DNA of 64,000 nucleotides from Marthasterias glacialis (taxonomy: Eukaryota; Echinodermata; Asteroidea; Forcipulatida; Asteriidae): the NCBI GenBank assembly GCA_911728455.2, contig OU452221.1, forward strand, positions 8,875,918 through 8,939,917, given 5' to 3'. Positions 12,049-30,960 of the stretch are shown piece by piece. Numbering within the stretch: the first letter of the stretch is position 1; each line of letters opens with the position of its first letter. The notes beneath the pieces are model-generated. The model had not been told where the DNA came from, made no database searches, and worked only from the letters and a program-made list of their open reading frames with translations. A program made the translations under genes and the position numbers.

Positions 12049-15000
12049 TCAACCACAACAGTTCCAGCCATCGACCCTTTTGGCATTGTAGTTCAGTTTT
12101 AAACTGTCTCCGCCTTCCAGTGCCGGCCCCCCAGCGTGCCGTAGTTTGAGTTCCCGTGCTAGGAGGGCGAATGTTTGCTCCACATTGGTGGAGTCTTTGG
12201 CTGATGTTTCCAAACACTGGATCATACTGTGGTGCTGTGCGATGGCCTGGGCGTCTGAAAAATCCACCTGTCTCATGTCCTCTAGATCTTTCTTGTTCCC
12301 TGGAACAGAGTGGCATAAAAAATTATATGGGTTAATTTCAGCCAGGATATTAATTTTTGTATTATGTAGGCCTATAGGAAGAAGTTAACTGACTGTCAAA
12401 AATAAGAGGTTGCTTCTCAATCATTTTCACATTTTGTGTCATGAATAATAATAATACCAACATTAATAAAGCACCTTAATCATGCAGGCATGCTCTACGG
12501 TGCTGAACACAATGTAGCCAGCAAATTTACTCGTTAAAAGCTAAACAGGTCTACCTGTATGGACATTTAAAAAAATAAATCAGATTTTAACTAAATAATA
12601 GAAAGAAGAAGAAATACAAATTAAAATTTACAGTAAACATGTAGTAGTACAAGGATAAAATAAATTACTGAAGAGTAAAAATTACAATTACATTGATGCA
12701 ATGATAACGTACAGAACATGTAATACACCATAGCTTAAACCAAGGGTTATTAAGGTTAAAAATGACATACTGCACGTTTACATAGAATCATTCATTTCAA
12801 TAAATAATATTCAGTTTGAAAAAAAAAGAAGCGGTGTTGTTGAGTAACCATAGGCCTATTCTGCATAATTCAGTAAGATTTTGAATGGTTTCAAACCAAA
12901 ATGCACAAGTTGGGTGGGGGGCAGGGGGCTGTGCAGTTTGGGTCAATATTGAAAGTAAGTAAACCGTTAGATTGCTTCATTAAAAAACTTCAAGACCTGT
13001 GAGAGCAAAACTTGACAGACTCATCCAAACTTCTAAAAGCAAGCAACGACTCTGTTGCATGTTATTTTTTACATACACAATGTGTTTCAATTAAGATAAA
13101 AGTAATAATAATAATAATGTCAGAAAACTGACCTCAGAGCGCTTAACAGAGGAATACAGTAAAACACGACATTATGAACAATAAAACCAAAAGCACAAAC
13201 AGTAAAAAGTAAGTTAAAAATACCAAGACAGCAAGCAGGAAAAACATTAACAACGGGGAAACAGTGTAAAAAGAAATGTCCAGGGCACTCTGGCAGAGGC
13301 AGAGTATTAAAAAACATTAAATAAGTCAATGGCATGATAAGACCTGTTGTTCAACCAGTGGTTCATGATTTTATGATACAACCTGTTGTTAAACCTGTGG
13401 TTTATGATTTTACAGTTCAATCAATCAAAACAAAAACAACCTTACAGCCAGACACAAAAGTGTGTGTATCTGGATGGGTTGCCTCTTTATCTTTGGCGTA
13501 ACAGTTACATTTTCTTTGGGCAAGTCTTTGGTTGCTCACATTACAGCGATCATTAAGTGCTAAAATCTTGGATTTGTTTAATGAACATTGTGACTTGATG
13601 TTGACAACTGCAACAGACAGTAACAAATTTCAACTTGTCAATTAAAAAAACAAACATTTACAAAAAAAAAGACTTCAGGTTAATTTTCACTAAAGAATAA
13701 TGCATTATGAGTAACCATGGAATTGGCCTTCCCTTTCACACACAAAAAAGTTACCTATTAAAACTTGTGCTACTGCATTGCCAGCATACTTCTGTACATC
13801 TTCAATCCATCGTGGCACGTTGTTGAATGTTTCCTTCTTTGTGATGTCGTACGCAATGATGACACCATTTGCACTTCGATAATAGCTCTGGGTGATGGTA
13901 CGGAATCGTTCCTGGCCGGCGGTGTCCCACACTTGAAGCTACGAAAAGATTGACAGTAGAGAAACCAAATACAACAAATTATTAATCAATATCATCAACT
14001 TTGGTTTTGAATGATAGATAAACTATGCTAGCATGCAATGGCATTTCCTGCCCTCGAGGACAGCCTCCTTCCCAGTGGTAGCATGACATATACCACGTTA
14101 TAGTGCAGCCAGATTGACACACATGACAACGAGGTTGTTCTCGAGAGCTGCCTTGCTCAAGCATTGTATACAGACCAAGTTTATTTCTACATCATAAGAA
14201 CTTACTGAAAAGCACTTTTAATATTTCTACTATTCTTCCGATCACTACCATTTTCCGGATACAACAATGTATTGCCATACTATTACTAGTAGTTCTCTTG
14301 ATAAATAATTTTACTGCACCATGGTCAGGTGATTATCTGACGATAACTGAATCAAGGTTGAACATTAAACATGATTTATATGGCTGTCAGATTAAAAAAG
14401 TGGAATGAACTTAACTGATCTATTTGGGGTTAGTGTTTTTTTCATGGACACTAAAAAGAAATGCAAGTGATTTAACCCTTACAGACTAGGCAGTTTGGCT
14501 AGCACGTAACCCAATTCCTCCAATATCCTCTTCTCCTATGTCACACCACACCAAGTTGTTTGGACTTAGACATTCTTGGACTGCCTGATCCTGTGATAAG
14601 AACTGGTTGTCTGGGCCTGAGGACCCAACTCCTTTGAATTCCTTCACTTTGGCAACAGGATTTGGAAGGAATTGGGACTGTAAGGGATTTTAATGATTAC
14701 CATTCACTTGGACCATCATCAGCCAGAAAATCATGATTTCATTAATAAATAAATTAAGGCAACATTATCCATAGTTACTTGGACATAGGCAACATTATCC
14801 ATAGTTACTTGGACATTTCAGAATAAATTGAGGTTCCCGCAATTGCAGATTCAATAACAAAAGGCAATTCTGCAATTGAATTACTCCTAAAAATAACAAA
14901 CTTAACAGGTTTAAATAATGTTCATGATGTTCAGGCCTGATGCCTCACTGAGGCAAAGGAGGAATCTGCGAATGTCAGACAACTGAACTGTCGGACAACT

Positions 15001-17005
15001 CGATGGATCAGACAACTCGACAGCTTGACAAGTCGTCCATGAGACAACTCAACGGAGTGCCAGGACAACTTGACATGTGAATGACGGATCTCCATCACCG
15101 ACAATGTTTTTTCTATTCAAATAAAGCATAAATCCTGCACTTCTTTGCGTGGATTCGAGACAAAAGAAGTAGGCCTATTCCATTTAAAATTTTATTATCC
15201 TTATTTCTAGACCCTATCGAATTCTGTCCCAATAATGGTTGACGCTCGTCTGTAATGGTACGCTTGATCCTTGGAGTTTCCGCCACCATGCTTTGCATAC
15301 ATGCAAGTTCACGCCGGATAATCCTTGCGTGTGCCCCCCATCCATGGCCCAGTCAGTACAACACGGTCGTGCTGAATGGCTCAGGCCCCGTTCATGGTCA
15401 ACTGGCCATGGTTAGCTTACTGGGCACGGGGGCTGTCCTTTTGTTGCCCTGTAGAATATTAACCTGTTAGGTACAGTCCTGCTGCACAGTTCCAGTCCCG
15501 CCCGAGGTCAGCTGGCTGGCCGGTAAACCATATTTTTTACCACATGGCCAGATAACTAAAAACAACAATTCGTTTTACTTATCCCCACCAGGTCAAAAAT
15601 ACTGCAAGTGCAAATTAGAAGGTGTTGATTTGAACTCCACCCTTCGAACAGACAACCAGTTGAGTTGTCTGACAGGTCTAGTTGTCCATGTTGTCTGACC
15701 CATTGAGTTGGCCAACGGTCGAGTTGTCCGATGGCCAAGTTGTCTGAACTCCAAACATGCCTCCAAGTACCTAGTCATTGACAAAATTCCGCCCTTGGTG
15801 CCCCTACCCTAGCCCTACTCCTAGAACTATGAGGTTCGTTCCGCTATCGTCTCCACGAGCCTCATAGAGTGATATGTACAAAATCCTATTCGAAACTTTC
15901 TGCCCTTCACGTTTACATGGCTACAGTTCTTTTTTGAAACCAGATCTCGCCAAAACTAGGCTCTATGTGTTCTTTCAACTCTGATCGAGCGTTGCACTGG
16001 TCCAGAAAATCCACTCCGCAAACTAAAAGTTGTTAAAAAGTGATAAATTCTCACCGTAATTTAGATCCCATTCAAACAGTATTGCAACAAATATGGCGAC
16101 CGGAGTTGCAAAATTAACTGGTATGCTGCTATGCGGTGCGCTGGTCCTATGGGCTGGTTCCGCGTACCAGTTAATTTACAAATTTTTAAATTAACTGGTA
16201 CGCGGAACCAGAGCCTAGTTTTGGCGAGATCTGATTTCAAAAAAGAACTGTAGCCATGTAAACGTGAAGGGCAGAAAGTTTCGAATAGGATTTTGTACAT
16301 ATCACTCTATGAGGCTCGTGGAGACGATAGCGGAACGAACCTCATAGTTCTAGGAGTACCCTAGCCCCACTTTAGTGAGGCGAAGGATTTTAAACCAATG
16401 TCAAAAATCCTTCGCCCCACGAATGGGGCTACGCGTGGGGCTACACCTACCCAAGAAATTGTCCAGTACAAATTTACAGCACTTTTATGTTATAGCACTT
16501 TTCCCTTGATTAAATTTTCATATTAATATTATGATAGACCTAGACCCAGTAACTGGGGCGCTGTACTCCTTTTTGAAAAGATTTTTACTTTATCGGTCGT
16601 ACTAGCTAGTACTATGCCCGATAAGGTCAAAATCTATTTAAACAAAAAGAGTACAGCGCCAGAGTGCAGTTACTGGGTGTATTATTAATATATGGTCAAA
16701 AAGGGGAAGGAAATTCCATGCAAGAAGAAGTTAAAGTATCACTCAGGGCTGGATATCCATGGTGCCATGGATTCACATTCTACTACAACTAACGTTTTCG
16801 CCTTTACCTTCACTTTCTTGCCGTCGACGATCAGTGATTTCATTGTGAAATCAACTCCGATCGTGCTGTGTTGTTTCTCCAGAAATGTTCCAGATTTAAA
16901 TCGCTGCACAACACAAGTTTTACCCACTCCGGCATCGCCGATTAACACAATTTTAAACAGGTAATCAAAAGAGTCATCAGACTCCATATGGTATGGATAC
17001 GACAT
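12049..17005 (-). CDS. RAB43: Rab43/Rab19-like small GTPase, 210 aa, 3 coding exons
   Basis: The coding exons on the minus strand are 17005-16808, 13938-13755 and 12299-12049; all junctions are GT-AG and in frame, giving 210 residues. Visible motifs: P-loop GDAGVGKT (23-30), switch I STIGVDF with Thr48, WDTAGQERF with Gln75, NKKD (129-132), ETSAK (158-162), and a C-terminal WNCCG whose two cysteines are expected to carry geranylgeranyl groups. The segments [31 protein letters not shown] and [15 protein letters not shown] resemble vertebrate RAB43 more than RAB19. Rab proteins cycle between GDP and GTP on membranes to direct vesicle traffic; this subfamily is linked to Golgi and endosomal transport. 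A second Met at residue 7 (16987) could also start it. A possible UTR acceptor (ATCCTCAG on the minus strand near 17029) precedes the ATG. It is divergent from PSMA5. Intron 1 is packed with inverted repeats. Confidence 0.92.
12460..13340. repeat. Rab43 intron 2 with SINE/LINE-tail-like fragment
   Basis: Intron sequence. On the minus strand a (TTA)n tract (13097-13118) follows a segment with GAGGTCAGTTTTCTGACATT, as in the 3' ends of SINEs or LINEs. A weaker AATAATAATA tract is at 12446-12460, followed by AAAGCACCTTAATCATGCAG. No coding frame was recognised. Confidence 0.35.
14757..14818. repeat. Short tandem duplication in Rab43 intron
   Basis: The block GGCAACATTATCCATAGTTACTTGGACAT occurs twice in a row with only an A between. 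It looks like a recent slippage or duplication. Confidence 0.8.
14970..15755. repeat. Inverted pair of degenerate GACAACTCGA arrays
   Basis: From 14970 to 15085 the motif GACAACTCGA (with variants) recurs about every 13-22 bp in the plus sense. From 15651 to 15755 its reverse complement (TCGAGTTGTC, TTGAGTTGTCTGAC) recurs in the same way. The pair flanks about 570 bp. It may be the two ends of an old fold-back element. All within Rab43 intron 1. Confidence 0.6.
15819..16356. mobile_element. Fold-back element with ~145-bp inverted arms
   Basis: The left arm (15819-15963) starts CTCCTAGAACTATGAGGTTC and the right arm (16210-16356) ends with its reverse complement. The blocks TGATATGTACAAAATCC, TTTCTGCCCTTCACG, TACATGGCTACAGTTC and CTCGCCAAAACTAGGCTC appear in both arms. 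The centre holds a second perfect hairpin of 24-bp arms (16154-16177 and 16188-16211, CTGGTTCCGCGTACCAGTTA). No transposase. Within Rab43 intron 1. Confidence 0.8.
16541..16681. mobile_element. Palindromic MITE, TAGACCCAGTAACTGGGGCG family (copy 1)
   Basis: It starts TAGACCCAGTAACTGGGGCG then CTGTACTCC, and ends in an inverted version (GAGTACAGCGCCAGAG, GTTACTGGGT). The centre contains the small palindrome GTACTAGCTAGTAC. Relatives: 30961-31904, 32002-32117, 32165-32206 (one end only) and 56775-57157. Within Rab43 intron 1, about 130 bp from its first coding exon. Confidence 0.8.
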
Positions 17006-17598
17006 CTTCTCTCATCCAGTGTTTTCTGAGGATGAAATTACTCTTACTTAAACATTTTTTGATGAATCAGACAAAATCGGCAGGTATGAGGACTACACAG
17101 TTCACGTTTTACCTTACGGAGTTGATGACATCATCATAAGGCTCGTCATAGATTTTGTGCATTACCAAATAGTATTTAACCCTATGACAGTAGAATCTAC
17201 CTGTACTGAGTATTGGAATGGCCTGCACAGACCTAGGAATACAACTACCTGTTATTGGTTGGTTTACAGGCAATGTGTTTCATAACCACTCCTTTAGCCG
17301 GATACCAGGTTAAATTATAAACCGGAAAAGGAGTCAATTTCAGAAAAACTGAACTTGTTGAAGTCGCTGCGGTGTTTGAAATTGTCCACCCGAGAACTAA
17401 AAAAGGGACAGTAAATGTTAGTACACTTAAATAACTTAAATAATAGGCTCACCAGGGATATAAAATGGTAAAAAAATAACATTATGTGCTTGCAAAATAA
17501 GGAATTTATTTAATAAAACAGAGAGTGAACAAAATTGAAAAAGTCAATTTAGCTTGTACCACCACTTCTGTGTCAAAAGTGAATGGGGTCAAATTTGA

Positions 17599-17606
17599 AC
17601 TTCCGG
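17599..17606. promoter_or_regulatory. ETS-type site in the RAB43-PSMA5 divergent promoter region
   Basis: ACTTCCGG is the reverse complement of the ETS core CCGGAAGT, common in TATA-less housekeeping promoters. It sits between two head-to-head genes, 594 bp from the Rab43 ATG and about 60 bp before the donor of the putative PSMA5 first exon. Confidence 0.4.
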
Positions 17607-17662
17607 CGTGTGTTCGCAAAATTTGAAGGCTTTTCGCATTTGCTTTGGAGAACAGAGGTTGT
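17607..17662 (+). other. Putative non-coding first exon of PSMA5
   Basis: A perfect donor GTAAGT begins at 17663. A good acceptor (TCCTTTCTTTTCAG) ends at 19214, 22 bp before the PSMA5 ATG. Joining them gives a short 5' UTR with no intervening ATG. The start of the exon is not defined; 17607 is only the base after the ETS site. This is inferred from splice signals. Confidence 0.4.
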
Positions 17663-17669
17663 GTAAGTA

Positions 17670-19214
17670 CAAAGTGGTATTTTAAAAAGCAATTTTGGTG
17701 TTCAGTTATGAAAATTCTTAGTCACATACCGCTGTTGTAATAAATACAAATTTTTGAGGAGCACATTATTTGTTTTTAAAACTAAAAAACTATAAAAAAT
17801 AAAAAATAAAAATCATTTGTCCAGTCTCCGGACAATTGACTTAAATGAATTGCAATTGCAATTGCGTTTTATGATTTTGTGCATGCAGTTTAATTAATTT
17901 AAGATTGGCTATTGTTAATTACTTAGTATTACTTGAATACTAGCCTTTTGTTTTATTATTTGTTGTTGTTGATGCTTACCTAGCAATTTTATTTTCATAT
18001 TTATTTCACATTACATACAAAAACAATTTGTGTATTCGAACGAACAATTGATAACTTTCAGTTTCATGACTTTTCAAAGTTAATCAAACATTGTACGATT
18101 TATGTTATTTTTAACATGTGTTTTACTTTTATTTTTAAAATGCCAAAAATGACAATGACATTGACATTGATTGACAGTGAAAGAATAAAGAATTTAATTT
18201 GTTGACACATTTTGAATTTGATCTAAACGTATTAATTAGAACATGGAGTACCGTAGTTTTTGAGTATATATTACTATTGATTGTATTGTTTTAATTTAAA
18301 ATAAATTTGAAAATCTGTGGAGTATCCTTTTTCTTCATATACTGTAGACTAGATGTATGAATTTCCGGATATGAATAGTGTAGGTCCATGAATTGTGGAC
18401 TACATCTTGTATTTGGGCTTTAAATTTTAAATTGCTTAAAGTGACAAAGTATTGCAGAAAATTGATATCAGTTTTCCCATTATAGTGTGTCCTTATAATT
18501 TTAAAACGAGATCAATAGCACTCCACACTAATGCTAAAAATAGGTCATGCAAGTACCTAGATCTCAGACGTGTCAAATTTCACTGACGAACGCGTATGTC
18601 GACCAGACATACAATACGCAATGCAGTGTTCTCCCTTAACAGTGGTCTGCTGGCCAACATCTGAGGACAAGTCAAAACTCATCCAAGTGGTCTGGCTGGC
18701 TAGTTCAGTGTTGAAAACCATCACTATTTTATGTGAAATAATGGACGAGTGAAAAAAGCTGACAGACTAGTAGTGAAATGACAAGCTAGCTAGTCCTGCT
18801 GGCCAGTCCCCCCAAAAAGTTAAGGGCAACCCCTGCAATGTATACTGTACTACTGCAGTCTGGCACGTTGATGCGGTGATCGCATGAGTGGTAGAATGTT
18901 TGTCTGACAGCCGGTAATTTTTAAGCAAAAGTGACGTCATTAGTGCAGAGTGCTATTACTGATCTGATTCTGGTCCATTTAAGAGCCACATCCACTCATG
19001 TACACGCTGTTTGTTTGCATGATACATTTAAGTTGTGTTGTTTAATACTTCATAATTGCATAATCGTTTCTTGTCAAATCTTGTTAACATTTTGTTCTTG
19101 TCACTTCTGCCGCTGTGATCAGTAAATACAGCATGGATGGGGTTTAGATCGTCTATGACACCAGAAGCGTATCTTGATTTTATCTCTTATTTCTTTGTCA
19201 TCCTTTCTTTTCAG
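17670..19214. other. PSMA5 upstream/intron 0, nothing recognised
   Basis: AT-rich sequence with no protein-like frame. It contains a CAATTGCAATTGCAATTG run (about 17850-17866) and no clear repeat family. Confidence 0.45.
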
Positions 19215-19236
19215 ATACAGAAATATAAACAGCAAC

Positions 19237-25759
<6,523 letters not shown>

Positions 25760-25847
25760 ATAGGTCCAGATTTTTGTTAAAGTTAAATTTTCTTCTAGTA
25801 TTAATTGATGTCAAACCATGTCCCCTTTGAAGAAAAATGTTTCATAC

Positions 25848-25853
25848 AATAAA
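25848..25853 (+). terminator. Polyadenylation signal of PSMA5
   Basis: AATAAA, 89 bp after the PSMA5 stop codon. Confidence 0.65.
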
Positions 25854-25859
25854 TGTCCC

Positions 25860-27993
25860 CCATCAAAGTCTTATAGACTGCCTGTCAACCAACCTAGTCA
25901 GCTGCAAAACATCCAACAAGGTGATGCCAAGACTTTGAAGTGGAATCCTCAAAGGAGACTAAGGAATTTCCACCGTGTATCCATCATCACTGGGTTACCC
26001 TGAGAATGTGTTGGTTGATGTGTTGAGGTGAAACCCTCATTTTAGCACACTGTCCTGTGCAGGTTAAGATCTAGGCCTAATTTCATCAAGTAGCTTAAGC
26101 ACAATCAAATTTCACAAAAGCAGAAAACGGTTATAAGCCAAAATCACATGCTATGTATAGTGTTTGTGATCGTTGCCTGCTAATGTTTAGTTAAGCAGTA
26201 TTTCCAGCTGAAGCTGCTCAATTAAATTGTGCACAGGAAACATTCCGAGCATTTAGGGCAAAGGTCTGCTGGGCAGATTTCACAAAGCACTAAGCTTAAT
26301 CTTAAGATGAGTTGTCAGTATTACCATAGTGATTTGTATTGTGACATCACACTTTGCTTAGCAATTGAGAGTGATTCGCTGTTAAGATCAATCTTAGCTG
26401 TTTGTGAAATCGAGCCCAGGCTGAGTGTTTATCAGCTGTAGGTGTGACCCTTGAGTATCCATTGTGTATTTAAAACTGCACAAAAGATTTCATTACATCA
26501 CTCGAAATTTCACCATTTTCTTCAGGTTTTTTTCTCTGATACAAAGAGTAGATTGACTCTTGGATGACTCCTTTAAGTTAAAATATTCTAGCGTGGAGAT
26601 TTTGTGTTCATTTTTATTCATCGCAGAACCAGACCTCCAAAAATCCTGGCTTTGGTTGTACAGTACATACCAATTACCTATCACTTGATGATCCTAAAAT
26701 GACATTTTATTTATAGACCTAGAGCTTTGATTCTTGATTGGGGTTGGGGGGGGGGTTATTGGCCCTTGGTGAAGGCACTGCACCTCTTTGGGGAACATTT
26801 TCAAGGGTTCTACTCTAGCGATTGAAGTGATTATTGGCCAACTTATGCCTAAATCAAGAGCGAATGTAGAGTGCACACTTGTGATGCAAACAATCAGAAA
26901 CTTTTGAGACACTGGCGGCAGCAGACACAACAGTCCTTTTTGACAGTTCTGAGCATGCGCGCACATGCTCAGTACTGCGTGTGTAGTTCTGAGCGTGCGT
27001 ACTACTGGCAAGAATCGTGAAAAAGGACCATTCAAAAGTCTCCTATTTGCATGCACTGTTGACTCCTGTAATGGTGAGTGTGGCACAATTGCCTTGTGTG
27101 ATGTGCATGTAAGGGGTCACTTGGCCAAACTTTGCGATTTTCGCCAGAGTGAAACAGTACCCTAAGAGTATGGAGGCAAATTGCCTTGAAGATTAAAGGC
27201 ACGGTGGTGTATGTTTCAAAGTTATTAAACTCTACAATGTTGTATAATGTATGTGTATGGTACAAGTCTAATACTTGCCCATTGTCATTTAACTACCGAG
27301 CAGTAAATGCATTCACCCCGAGTTTATACGGGGAATTCCCAATTGATTTAAACCTTCTAAGTTTTGACCAAACATGGAACCTCTGCACTTGCAGATTGCA
27401 CAGTTCAAAAGTCACAGGTCAACTTGTTTTAACATTGTATCAAACAGGTGCGCAATTCTAGAAATAAATGTGGGTACATTTTTGACTAAAAGAATGGCTT
27501 CAATTGGTTTGTTTGTTTATACCCCCAGTAGTTTTGATACAAGAAATATCCAAGGTTGTTAAGCTCCTTTCCCCCACCTAAATACAGTGTTTTGTTTGAA
27601 ACTCCACACCTGAAAATAATCAAAATGGAATACTAGTCTAATGGGTTTTTTTTTTGCTTAAAAACTCTTCATTTCATTTTATTTACAAACATAAGCATCT
27701 AGGAGCCTACTTCTTACACACAGTACATGTATACAAATACAAGTGCCCCATACTCTAGGATTCTGTAGCTTTTCTTTTGTTCAAACTAAGAGGCATCGTA
27801 ATGAAATAGTGATCGTCCTGATTGGTTCAGCAATGTGGAGAAAGAATTTACAATCTTCAGAAATCAATCCGTGTCATACATGAATATTTAGAGAAAATTT
27901 GCAACTTAAACGAAAATCTTTAAAACAAAATTGTTGGCACAGAGGTTTAATCATAGAAATAAACCAAAGAACTGGGACTTCCTATACCACCCT
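25860..27993. other. PSMA5-MEIG1 intergenic region (convergent genes)
   Basis: No supported gene. 26095-26230 is a diverged relative of the GCTTAAGC/TAAGCAG-rich repeat family, and a MITE lies at 26270-26418. The rest shows nothing I recognise. Confidence 0.5.
26270..26418. repeat. MITE, GATTTCACAAAGCACTAAG family (copy 3)
   Basis: GGGCAGATTTCACAAAGCAC at the left and CTTTGTGAAATCGAGCCC-type end at the right (TGTTTGTGAAATCGAGCCC), with the same interior as the copies at 24366 and 49483, including ATTACCATAGTGATTTGTAT. Confidence 0.85.
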
Positions 27994-27995
27994 TA

Positions 27996-28159
27996 GGCCT
28001 CGATCTTAAAAAAACGGAGGCAGGCCTTTGCTGGCCAAATCAGAGAAATTGTACAAGGGCATGCTGGCCAAGTTGGTAGTGACAGTGCAATTTTTCTGAA
28101 GGGCATGCTGGCCAACTCGACAGGGCATGAGGCCAATGGCCTTGGTTAAGATCAAGGCC
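27996..28159. mobile_element. TA-flanked MITE with GGCCTYGATCTTAA ends
   Basis: The left end GGCCTCGATCTTAA and right end TTAAGATCAAGGCC are inverted copies, each flanked by TA as Tc1/mariner insertions are. The interior repeats GGGCATGCTGGCCAA twice. No coding capacity. Confidence 0.6.
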
Positions 28160-28161
28160 TA

Positions 28162-29650
28162 TGCCCTGTGTAACCGCGTCGCCTTGTGGTGTCTGAAACA
28201 GTGTACCCTCAGAAAACCTGACATCAAAATCAAAACAGCACGCCTGAAAATATGACGTGTTTTCTATATGTGATCTGCAGCTTTAGCACGCCCATGTCCA
28301 GGGCAAGCATGAAAGTGTGTGGCGCAATCTCAGTGCGTGTGTCATGCCATTCCATGCGTTTTTGTTATGATACACATTCACAGTGATGGTAACCGAATGC
28401 GTTTTGGCACAGCCGAGGCATTCCGAGGGTACATTATTTTGCTCCATAGACGGCGGTGATGGCAGCGAAGTACCAGTTCTCTGGTTTATTTCTATGGGTT
28501 GGATACTAAAGCTAAATCCTTTCTGAATAAATATTTCTAAATTTTAACGATTACTAGCGTAGTGAATGACAACTTCCCCTACAAGATGCCAATACAACAA
28601 GTTAAATATCTGCATCACAAGGCATCATAAATGCGTACATCCATTTGAAACTTACAAAAATTATTTCGTTATCAACAATTTAAGTACATCAAGAAAACAA
28701 AATCTACAAAATATCAAGTTTTTATTCAATAAAAAAGATTTCAGTTTTTATGTGGCGGTCATTTTATCCTCGGAACAAGGTGATGGCCAATTCACGAGTG
28801 AAATACTATTTAGTTCTGTTGGATGTAGTTAAATGCAACTTTCTTTTTGAGCAATACAAGCAAATATAAACTAAGCACCCTCTCCAATATTGTCGGTCAG
28901 CAATTATTGGTTTTCTTTGCATTTTACTTGGAATATTCTGACTTGCTGTAAGAGTACCTCAACAATTTTTCTGACCAGGGCAAATTGGATTTGCTTTGGC
29001 TGTGGCTGAACTGGCATTCTTGAATTACTCAGACACAGTGATTTTGCCATATAACCAAAGCCGCAAGACTCTGCTAGGCCTAGAGCAGGGACTTTCACAT
29101 GAATGTACTGTTGACCCTGCTTGCACTTGGTCGCATTTTTCCAGTGTTTGAGGAGGGTACGATGGTACGATTGTGCACAGAGCAAACATTGATACATTGC
29201 ATGCTGGCATGAACTATCATTTTAAAACCACAGTGGACAATATTGAATGGTCAGACAGTAGGTAGCAGGATTAAAACCTGATGTATATGGTGACTGAAAG
29301 GCTGTTTCATGCACACAATGGTGATTTTTTTTAGGACAACTCCAATCGTCCCGGTCATGTCTTAGTTCATATATATTATTTTAATTTGGTTACCTTTTAA
29401 ATGAGGCTTTCTTACAACAATTACAAATAAAAAATTCAACTGTGTGAGAAATTAACCAGCCACAAAAAATGTTTTTTTAAAAGGAAAACAAAAACAAAAA
29501 ACAACTCATTTTGATTTACTTTAAAGTTAAGTTATAAGCATAATATCAAGTAATATACCAACATAATTTATGAAACAGGTGGATTTAAAATAGCACGTGA
29601 AAATAGAGTTCATATTTTGGATGTGTAAACGGCCAGCCGTTTGTCTTCAC
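28162..29650. other. Intergenic, downstream of MEIG1
   Basis: Nothing recognised apart from 29160-29270, where a segment (GGTACGATTGTGCACAGAG, ATATTGAATGGTCAGACAG) resembles PSMA5 intron sequence at 20825-21075, so it is a diverged dispersed repeat. ATTAAA on the minus strand (29385-29380) is a possible MEIG1 polyadenylation signal. Confidence 0.4.
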
Positions 29651-30576
29651 TTAGTAGGTGTACAACTTGATCTTATTAACATCTTTATCGGCACACTCCC
29701 GGCCTTTGTTGTAGTAATAGAAGTTGCCATCTTTGCGCTGGAGTTTCTTAATGTAGCCTGACTTTGGCCATCTCTGGATCTATTGATGCAGGGAAAAAAA
29801 AACAAAAACAGAAATTAATTTGTTTTCTTCCTATTTTAGCATCGAAGCAAAATCACCGAGAGAGATAAATAACACTCAGAGCCCAGGGACTCACTTTTTA
29901 TGGAGAACCCTTTAGAAGAGTTTCTTTTTCATAACTACTGATACAGTAAGCAAAGCAAAAGGCACGCCGGCAGTTCTTGTGGTAAGCAGATGAGCGACCT
30001 TGCACCCATTTCAGACTGGTGCTCCAGAGCCGAACCAAATTATTGAATTAAGTACATGAAAAGTTTGACGTCTGAATTAGTTAGGGGAGCCACTAGACGG
30101 GTTCGAAGTCGAAAGATTGACTCTTGCAGTCGGTCGGAATGACTCTGGAGCGTCTTTGGTGCAGACGTCGATCTTGTCATGAGTCGAACCTAATGCAAAT
30201 TTATGTTAACTAAGTTTGCCTGTCTGAAACCGAAATCTAGAGTCGCTCTGAATCTTTTTGATTCAGCGTGACTCTGGAGCGCCAGCCTGAAACGGGTGTA
30301 ATAAGTCTTTTGCCTGTATACATTTTTCTGCTGCGATAAGCACATTAGCAAAAATATGCTTACTGGTGAACAAGCTTAAGTGGGACCTGATTTCATCCAA
30401 ACATGAATGAAGATGTTCAAATGTTTACTTACCTCTCCTTTGACTGTGTTGTATTCCATGGCATCTCTATATCCTGCAACCTGGAGTCTGTAGGCTTCCT
30501 CGACTTCCTCCGACCAACGTTTTGGTCTGACGAGAGACTTTGGCTTAGCACCAGCAGCGGGAATAACACTCGCCAT
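29651..30576 (-). CDS. MEIG1: MEIG1 (meiosis expressed gene 1) homolog, 90 aa, 2 coding exons
   Basis: The exons on the minus strand are 30576-30433 (48 codons) and 29779-29651 (42 codons plus TAA), joined GT-AG in phase 0. The protein begins [20 protein letters not shown]. It carries [18 protein letters not shown], then [27 protein letters not shown] and [10 protein letters not shown], matching the family block for block. Human MEIG1 is 88 aa. In mammals MEIG1 works with PACRG in the manchette of spermatids to deliver cargo for sperm tail assembly, and the family is widespread in animals with flagellated sperm. The start has A at -3 and G at +4 and fits the human N-terminus. An upstream in-frame ATG (30609) lies in a likely UTR exon beginning at an acceptor at 30610. 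The single intron contains a 302-bp inverted-repeat element. Confidence 0.95.
30000..30301. mobile_element. TIR element inside the MEIG1 intron
   Basis: The left end TTGCACCCATTTCAGACTGG then TGCTCCAGAGCC is an imperfect inverted copy of the right end, GACTCTGGAGCGCCAGCCTG then AAACGGGTGTAA (about 27 of 32 match). The interior has repeated GACTCTGGAGCG and GTCGAA blocks. No coding capacity. Confidence 0.65.
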
Positions 30577-30960
30577 AGTATGTGTCTGGCGTTTTTTCAC
30601 AAAATACACCTAAGAACAGGGATAGATAACATCATGCAAAAACAACTTGTTTAAAAATTACAGATAATCCAAGAGTTTTTAAGAACTAAAAAGAGTTGTA
30701 AAATTTAACATTGTTTTTGCAGCTAACATGCTTTGTCGAACACTAGTTGCCGTCTGCTACAGGGTGCTCCAACTTCACAGACTCGTCTGGAAGGTATGTG
30801 GAAGTTCGAGTCCCCTGTTGGAGACGGCAACGGATGTTCCAAATAAACAAATTGAAGACAGGAAGATGTTGAACAAGATGGCGCATATAAAAACTGTGAA
30901 GCCTGAAGAAAGTGGTTTTTATTATTAATGTTGCATTAAAAAAAATCCTAGATAGAAAAG

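Noticed and set aside
26694-27086. 130-codon minus-strand ORF
   Set aside because: Low-complexity and repeat-like, no family features, no splice partners, and overlapped by an open plus-strand frame.
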